From assembly GCA_002400365.1 (NCBI GenBank), contig DHFK01000033.1, forward strand, positions 1 to 6,401: DNA of 6,401 nt. Reading direction: 5' to 3'. This DNA is from Anaerolineales bacterium UBA4826 (lineage in GTDB: Bacteria > Chloroflexota > Anaerolineae > UBA4142). Below the pieces are notes generated by a model. The model was not told the origin of the DNA. It did no database searches and was given only the letters and a program-made list of their open reading frames with translations. The position numbers and the translations under genes were made by a program. This document shows positions 1 through 4,080 of the stretch, piece after piece. The number at the start of each line of letters is the position of its first letter. Within the stretch, counting starts at the first letter, position 1.

Positions 1-1660
1 CCTTTAGACTTGTCCCAGCGGCATCGTTGAGGGTGATCGTCAGTTGATGGTTGGGCGGACCTGGAAAGGTAATGACGAATGGCTCGCCGCCAAATGACCC
101 GCTGCGCGTTCCCCAATCGCAATCAGTTGGCGAGCATTTGCCGTACGGATGGACATTCAAGGTTTGACCGGCGTTGGTGATAATGATCCTTGTGATGCCG
201 CTCGTGCCCGAATCGTTGTTAAGCCATGTGCCGCTGTACTGCGCGGCGCCGGTGTTGAAGGAAAATGATCGCCAACCGCTCTTTGCGCCTGCACCGGCGG
301 AAGCGCTCGTCGCCCAGACGCGCCAGCGCCCCGGATTATCGCCGACGAATGAGAACGAGTAACTGGTTGCCGCCAAGCCGCCCACATTAGTGTGCGCTTC
401 CCACCCCGCGCCCTTGTCTATCTGGATTTCGACATTGTAGGTGACGCCGCCGGGAAAACTGACCATATTCCACGTGAGCGTCCCCGTGCGCGGAAATACG
501 CGCCACACCCAACCATCGGCTGGCGATGCCTGGACCGGCGCGCCGGGTCCCGGCGACGTCACATTGACTATGACCTGGGCGGTCCGAGTGTTTGCGCCGC
601 ACCGCGCGGTGAGAGTGTAGACCGTGGTCGTCGTTGGGGTGACGGCGCGCGTGCCCGGCGTCTCGACTCCGCCAATGCCCTGGTCAACCTCTGCCGATTC
701 CGCGCCGGTCACTGCGCCCCAACTCAAGGTGACGGTGGTGCCGGCGACGACGGTAATCGAAGCGGCGGCTGGCACCGACGGCGCGGACGCGGTGAACGAA
801 GCGATGTTGGGTGTTCCGCTGCATCCAGTTGGCGGCGGCGGAGAACCGGGCACATTGATTTTGACGGTGACGGTTTGACCAAAGAACACACCCGCGGCGT
901 TACGCAAGCGCCAGACACCGACATGCGCGCCCGCGCGGGGCGGCGCGGTCATCGGCACCACGATGTCGGCGGTTGTGCCCGGCGCGATATTCGGCGCCGC
1001 GACGATGGTGCTGCCGGTCATCGCTTCGCCGCTGACGAGGACGAATTGATAGCCCGCGCCCCACGCGCAGGCGCCCGTGTTGCTGATGCGCCAGACTTTG
1101 TCGAATGTCTGTCCGGCTGCCAGGGGCGTGCCATCGGGAATCGTGACGTCGGCGACAAAAGCCGCGTTGTCAATGCACGTCGTTCCGGCTGTCGGCGGCG
1201 GCGCCATTGTCGGCGTGAGCGACGCAGGCGGCGCGACAGTGGGGCTGGGCGGCGCGATCGGCGTGTTGGTCGGCGCGACCGCGACGCCTTGCAGCACCGA
1301 AATCGAAATGGCAACCGGATCGCTTGCCGCGCCCGCCGCGTTGTACGCGCGCACGATGAGCGTGTGCGTGCCGGGCGTTGCCTTCCAGGTCTGGATCAAA
1401 CTGAACGCTGGCTGACCCTGCGCGGTCGGCGATGGATCAACCCGCACGGTGTTGCCATCCACGATCAACTCGACGCGCACGACCCCGGTCGAATCGGTTG
1501 AATTGGATTGAACGGCGACGTCCGCGCCTTCGTGGAATTGGCTGTTGCTGGGCGGCGAGACGATGATGACGCTGGGCTTGCTGGACGCGGATGCGCACCC
1601 GGCGAGCAGGAGCAGAACGACGAATGACGTGCCACTGGCCCAAGTTATCCGAGATTGCAT
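1..1660 (-). CDS. Multidomain Ig-like surface lipoprotein (C-terminus outside window)
   Basis: Open without a stop from an ATG at 1660 to the window edge (553 codons seen). The N-terminus is a lipoprotein signal: Arg4, a hydrophobic run at 13-19, and the lipobox LLAG-C with Cys22 as the predicted lipidated residue, so it should be anchored on the outer face of the membrane. Domains in order: a bacterial Ig-like domain (about 29-122); a Pro/Thr-rich linker (about 128-160); an NBR1-type Ig-like domain (about 161-270, with GQTFDKVWRISNTGACAWG and later GVWRLRN); a third beta-sandwich (about 284-368, VTLSWGAV ... TTTTVYTLTARC); a fibronectin-like segment (about 375-470); and the start of a C-terminal module with SGTW, GITRIIIT and YGKCSPTDCDWG (about 474 onward). 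No catalytic motif is visible. By family analogy it is an adhesion, binding or cell-wall-associated protein; the ligand cannot be inferred. It lies 47 nt after the methyltransferase stop and seems functionally separate. Confidence 0.88.
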   Translation of the reverse strand, partial: MQSRITWASGTSFVVLLLLAGCASASSKPSVIIVSPPSNSQFHEGADVAVQSNSTDSTGVVRVELIVDGNTVRVDPSPTAQGQPAFSLIQTWKATPGTHTLIVRAYNAAGAASDPVAISISVLQGVAVAPTNTPIAPPSPTVAPPASLTPTMAPPPTAGTTCIDNAAFVADVTIPDGTPLAAGQTFDKVWRISNTGACAWGAGYQFVLVSGEAMTGSTIVAAPNIAPGTTADIVVPMTAPPRAGAHVGVWRLRNAAGVFFGQTVTVKINVPGSPPPPTGCSGTPNIASFTASAPSVPAAASITVVAGTTVTLSWGAVTGAESAEVDQGIGGVETPGTRAVTPTTTTVYTLTARCGANTRTAQVIVNVTSPGPGAPVQASPADGWVWRVFPRTGTLTWNMVSFPGGVTYNVEIQIDKGAGWEAHTNVGGLAATSYSFSFVGDNPGRWRVWATSASAGAGAKSGWRSFSFNTGAAQYSGTWLNNDSGTSGITRIIITNAGQTLNVHPYGKCSPTDCDWGTRSGSFGGEPFVITFPGPPNHQLTITLNDAAGTSLK

Positions 1661-1664
1661 ATTT

Positions 1665-1671
1665 CCCTCTT
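1665..1671 (-). promoter_or_regulatory. Ribosome binding site of the lipoprotein gene
   Basis: On the minus strand AAGAGGG lies 4 nt before the ATG at 1660. Together with the signal peptide that begins at this ATG, it fixes the start codon. Confidence 0.55.
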
Positions 1672-1707
1672 GGCGGTTGGATGAAAACAAACGGCGGTGT
1701 CGTGCGG

Positions 1708-3258
1708 CTACCGCGTCAAGTCCAATGCGAGCTGACCTTTGGATTGCATCAGCGCGAGAGTCTTGCGCCCATGCGCGGCAGCCGTCTTGGAGAGATACCA
1801 GCGCGCTGTGGTGTCGTCGAAATAGAAATCGTCTCTCAACAGTTCATCCAACTCCGTTAGCCGCGTTTTCTGCAAAGCGCTCAACAAACCGCGTTCGAGC
1901 AGGCGGGGAATGAGTTGGTTGCGAAGATCTTCAATCGTTAGTCCTTCCTCTCTGAGGGACACAAGTTCCTTGACCTGGCGAGCCAGGGTTTCACTTTCGT
2001 TGCCGTTGCCGCGCTCAAACCGAATCCGGCGCGGCTGGGATTTCTTTTGAAAGTTGAGGATCAGTTCTCCCGACAAAACCGAAAGCGGGTTCGCGCGTTT
2101 GTGCCGTGAGAATTGGAAACTGGCTTGCACGACTGTGTTGGCGTACTCTAGCCCGGCGTCTTGCGCCGCCTCGATAAGCACGTTCCAGTACGCGAGGTCT
2201 TTGTGCGCGAAGACGATAGATAGCCACCCATCCCACTGGAGCACCTGGTGCATCTCGCGCAGCGAGTCCCGCAAAAGCCGCGCATAGTCGTCCAGCGATT
2301 TTTCGAGATCGCCGCCCTCGATCACTTCGACCTGTTTGTCTTGCGCGCTGACGTCGAACCCGAGCCACGCATTCCACATCGTTGACAAGTCCAGATAAGC
2401 GATGTGACTGCCGTACGGCGGGTCGGTGAAAATATAGTTCACCGATTCCCGATTCATCACCTTGGTCAATTCCGTTGCCGAGGTGTGAATTACCTTGAGG
2501 CGCTGATAATTCTCCCCAATCGCTTGATTCGTTTCCTGCTTGACCGCGACGAGGTTCTTGAACTTTCGGCTAAACTCATTCCACACATTCAGTTCGACCG
2601 GCTCTTTGGGAATCCAGTAGCGATAGGTGTGCATGATACCGCTGTTGCCGCGCCCGGCGCTCCGCCCCTTGGTGGTGCTGTACGTCAGATTGCATTTGTT
2701 TAGCGTCGCCGAAAACGCAAAGCGCAGCAAATCCCGGGGGACGGTGTCCGTGATGCCGCCGATTTGCTGATAGAGCCGCGACAGCGCAAGCAACTGCCGC
2801 CGCGTGAATAGTTCTTCGACCGCGCGCGCATCGGCGTTCTTGGGCAGCGCCAAGCCGTGGGGATACCAAGCCTCCAGCGGTTCTTGTTCCAGCGCCTCAT
2901 CCGACAAGGCGTAAAGACGTTCGATATACGCGCGACACGCTTCCTCGATGGCAGTGAATTCTCTACGAAGCGCGTTAATGTCAACTGGAGCGATTGCAAT
3001 TTGCTGACAGATGAAATTCGCGAGCGGGTTGATGTCAACGTGAATCGCGCGCCGACCCAGCACAACGGCTTCGATCGCCGTGACACCGCTGCCGCCAAAC
3101 GGATCCAGTACGACGTCATCCTTGCCAGGCGCAAAGTGCTTGATATAGGACTGGACGACATTCCACGGTCGGCGGGTGAAATAGGGGTGCGCGCCAAAAT
3201 GCCGCCTGACCGATTGTTTTTTGGGGTGAACCGGGGTTGTAATTGGATAGCGGACCAA
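1708..3258 (-). CDS. DPPY-type DNA methyltransferase (N6-adenine or N4-cytosine), putative modification enzyme
   Basis: A 516-aa amino-methyltransferase expected to transfer a methyl group from S-adenosylmethionine to an exocyclic amine of a base in a specific DNA site. A motif X-like stretch (YFTRRPWNVVQSYI, 26-39) comes first. Motif I, which binds SAM, is LDPFGGSGVTAIEA (51-64), and motif II has Asp75 in HVDINPLA. Motif IV, the catalytic loop, is TDPPYGSHIAYLDLS (278-292). DPPY favours N6-adenine over N4-cytosine but does not prove it. About 200 residues separate motifs II and IV and may carry target recognition (KGRSAGRGNSGIMHTYRYW, 197-215). After the catalytic domain, a tail of roughly 100 residues is mostly charged and helical and contains DDFYFDDTTARWYL. 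The start is a TTG 2 nt after the stop of the nuclease-like gene; no ATG or GTG lies nearby, and motif X begins shortly after. The tight spacing suggests coupled translation. The recognition site is unknown, and an orphan methylase remains possible if the neighbour is not a nuclease. Confidence 0.92.
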   Translation of the reverse strand: MVRYPITTPVHPKKQSVRRHFGAHPYFTRRPWNVVQSYIKHFAPGKDDVVLDPFGGSGVTAIEAVVLGRRAIHVDINPLANFICQQIAIAPVDINALRREFTAIEEACRAYIERLYALSDEALEQEPLEAWYPHGLALPKNADARAVEELFTRRQLLALSRLYQQIGGITDTVPRDLLRFAFSATLNKCNLTYSTTKGRSAGRGNSGIMHTYRYWIPKEPVELNVWNEFSRKFKNLVAVKQETNQAIGENYQRLKVIHTSATELTKVMNRESVNYIFTDPPYGSHIAYLDLSTMWNAWLGFDVSAQDKQVEVIEGGDLEKSLDDYARLLRDSLREMHQVLQWDGWLSIVFAHKDLAYWNVLIEAAQDAGLEYANTVVQASFQFSRHKRANPLSVLSGELILNFQKKSQPRRIRFERGNGNESETLARQVKELVSLREEGLTIEDLRNQLIPRLLERGLLSALQKTRLTELDELLRDDFYFDDTTARWYLSKTAAAHGRKTLALMQSKGQLALDLTR

Positions 3259-3260
3259 CT

Positions 3261-3674
3261 TTATGCGCTCTCTTCCTTGCTTTGGATCTTTTTCAATTCA
3301 CTGACCATGAATTTGCCTAGTTCGCTCGCGTCAATCACGTCGAGATAATCCTCGCCCTTGAGCAGTCTGTGGTCATTGTGCTCGAAGCACAAGATGACGA
3401 TCTCGTTTCCGCCTTTTTTGGATTTGTACCCCGCGCGAGTGTAGCCGTTCGAATCATATTTCAACTCGACGCCGCGCCGGATTCGCCCATGCCCTGTCAT
3501 GGCGATCGTGGCGTATGGCTGATCGGGGAATCTGGTCACATGAAGGCCCATATCAATCCCCAGCCATTCCCAGAATCGGCTGAGGATGAGCAAATTGTTC
3601 TCCAGTGTCTCCTGAACTTGCTTGCTCGCCGCATTCTCGCCCCTCTTTCGAAGGTTTGTCCTGTACGCTCGCAC
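3261..3674 (-). CDS. Small putative PD-(D/E)XK nuclease, candidate restriction endonuclease partner
   Basis: A 137-aa protein that I do not recognise by name. An N-terminal helical region (about 1-40: NAASKQVQETLENNLLILS, then FWEWLGID) is followed by what looks like a PD-(D/E)XK nuclease core. FPD (49-51) comes first, then GVELKYDSNGY (68-78) with the E-x-K pair Glu70/Lys72, then a hydrophobic strand ending in IVILCFEHND (92-101). The last resembles the IVCWEH-type strand that I recall following the ExK motif in restriction endonucleases of this fold. The Asp51 to Glu70 spacing of 19 residues is plausible. Its position 2 nt before a DNA methyltransferase is the strongest contextual support for a restriction role. 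It is short for a complete restriction enzyme. The start is a GTG without a clear ribosome binding site, 22 nt after the stop of the upstream gene. The frame stays open back to a TGA at 3708-3710 with no better start, so the real protein may be longer or fused to its neighbour. Existence of the gene is likely; the nuclease call is an inference. Confidence 0.6.
   Translation of the reverse strand: MRAYRTNLRKRGENAASKQVQETLENNLLILSRFWEWLGIDMGLHVTRFPDQPYATIAMTGHGRIRRGVELKYDSNGYTRAGYKSKKGGNEIVILCFEHNDHRLLKGEDYLDVIDASELGKFMVSELKKIQSKEESA
3268..3278 (-). promoter_or_regulatory. Ribosome binding site for the TTG-started methyltransferase
   Basis: A purine-rich stretch, AAGGAAGAGAG on the minus strand, ends 9 nt before the TTG at 3258. 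It lies inside the last codons of the upstream gene. It supports the unusual TTG start and translational coupling. Confidence 0.4.
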
Positions 3675-3696
3675 TTCGGTACAGAAGGAATCTATC

Positions 3697-4020
3697 TTAT
3701 TGGTTGGTCATCCCTTGTTCCCTCAACTGCGCTGTCACACCGAGCACCTGGCTAGGAAACAAGGTTTTGGAGAGACCGACAATCTGCGCGATCTGGACGT
3801 TGAAAGGGTCGGTCTGGGTACGCATGTTGAGACGATCCTTTTGAGTGCCTCCGCTCTCTTTGAGATCAACGCGGTACAGTGGGTCATACAAGCCCAGGGG
3901 TGTTTCGAGTAAGAGCGGCCAACTTGTCTTTCGCCGCGCGAGACTGCGTAGCAGCGGAGCGTCCCGGAATTCGTACAAATCTCCGCCCGTCTGTTTCGAA
4001 ATTCGTCTGATCAGTGGCAT
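3697..4020 (-). CDS. 107-aa hypothetical protein, first gene of the restriction-modification-like cluster
   Basis: No family recognised. The start is an ATG at 4020 with a strong ribosome binding site, which makes the gene credible. The protein is soluble-looking with no signal peptide or membrane segment. The N-terminal third is basic (Arg5, Arg6, Lys9, Arg25, Arg29, Arg30, Lys31). The C-terminal part contains NVQIAQIVGLSKTLFPSQVL (74-93), where the A-x3-G-L-S spacing is loosely like a helix-turn-helix. The proline in the would-be recognition helix and the absence of other controller-protein features make that reading weak. It lies 60 nt after mutS and 22 nt before the nuclease-like gene. 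It could be a specificity or DNA-binding partner, a regulator of the cluster, or the N-terminal half of a restriction enzyme separated from the next frame by a frameshift. Confidence 0.6.
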   Translation of the reverse strand: MPLIRRISKQTGGDLYEFRDAPLLRSLARRKTSWPLLLETPLGLYDPLYRVDLKESGGTQKDRLNMRTQTDPFNVQIAQIVGLSKTLFPSQVLGVTAQLREQGMTNQ

Positions 4021-4025
4021 CTTCG

Positions 4026-4032
4026 CCCCCTT
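4026..4032 (-). promoter_or_regulatory. Strong ribosome binding site of the 107-aa gene
   Basis: On the minus strand AAGGGGG lies 5 nt before the ATG at 4020. It is the best Shine-Dalgarno match in the window and supports translation of the 107-aa frame. Confidence 0.6.
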
Positions 4033-4039
4033 CGGTCAA

Positions 4040-4068
4040 ATCTTAGCGCAGTTTTGAAGAATTGTCGA
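4040..4068 (-). promoter_or_regulatory. Candidate sigma70-like promoter for the three-gene cluster
   Basis: In the gap after mutS the minus strand shows TCGACA (4068-4063; 5 of 6 match to TTGACA), a 17-nt spacer, and TAAGAT (4045-4040; 4 of 6 match to TATAAT). The leader to the ATG at 4020 would be short, just enough to contain the ribosome binding site. Consensus matching alone gives many false positives, so this is only a candidate. It would let the cluster be expressed independently of mutS. Confidence 0.35.
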
Positions 4069-4080
4069 GTCTTGTCGGCG

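Noticed and set aside
392..1501. A 369-codon open frame on the plus strand
   Set aside because: It is antisense to the lipoprotein gene, is very rich in Arg, and has no domain-like segment. The minus-strand frame has a signal peptide and recognisable Ig-like domains, so this is a composition shadow.
1661..1707. Dedicated promoter for the lipoprotein
   Set aside because: A TTGACG occurs at the end of the methyltransferase gene, but no acceptable -10 box lies at a suitable distance.
2700..3197. A 165-codon open frame on the minus strand in another frame of the methyltransferase gene
   Set aside because: It overlaps the conserved motif I region of the methyltransferase and is rich in Arg and Ser with no recognisable motif.
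2857..3348. A 163-codon open frame on the plus strand
   Set aside because: It is antisense to the methyltransferase and the nuclease-like gene junction, with no family resemblance.
3697..4020. Controller (C) protein of a restriction-modification system
   Set aside because: Size and position fit, but the only helix-turn-helix-like stretch has a proline in the recognition helix and no other resemblance to C proteins.
4021..4080. Rho-independent terminator after mutS
   Set aside because: The gap has a direct repeat of TTGTCG but no stable hairpin followed by a T tract on the minus strand.
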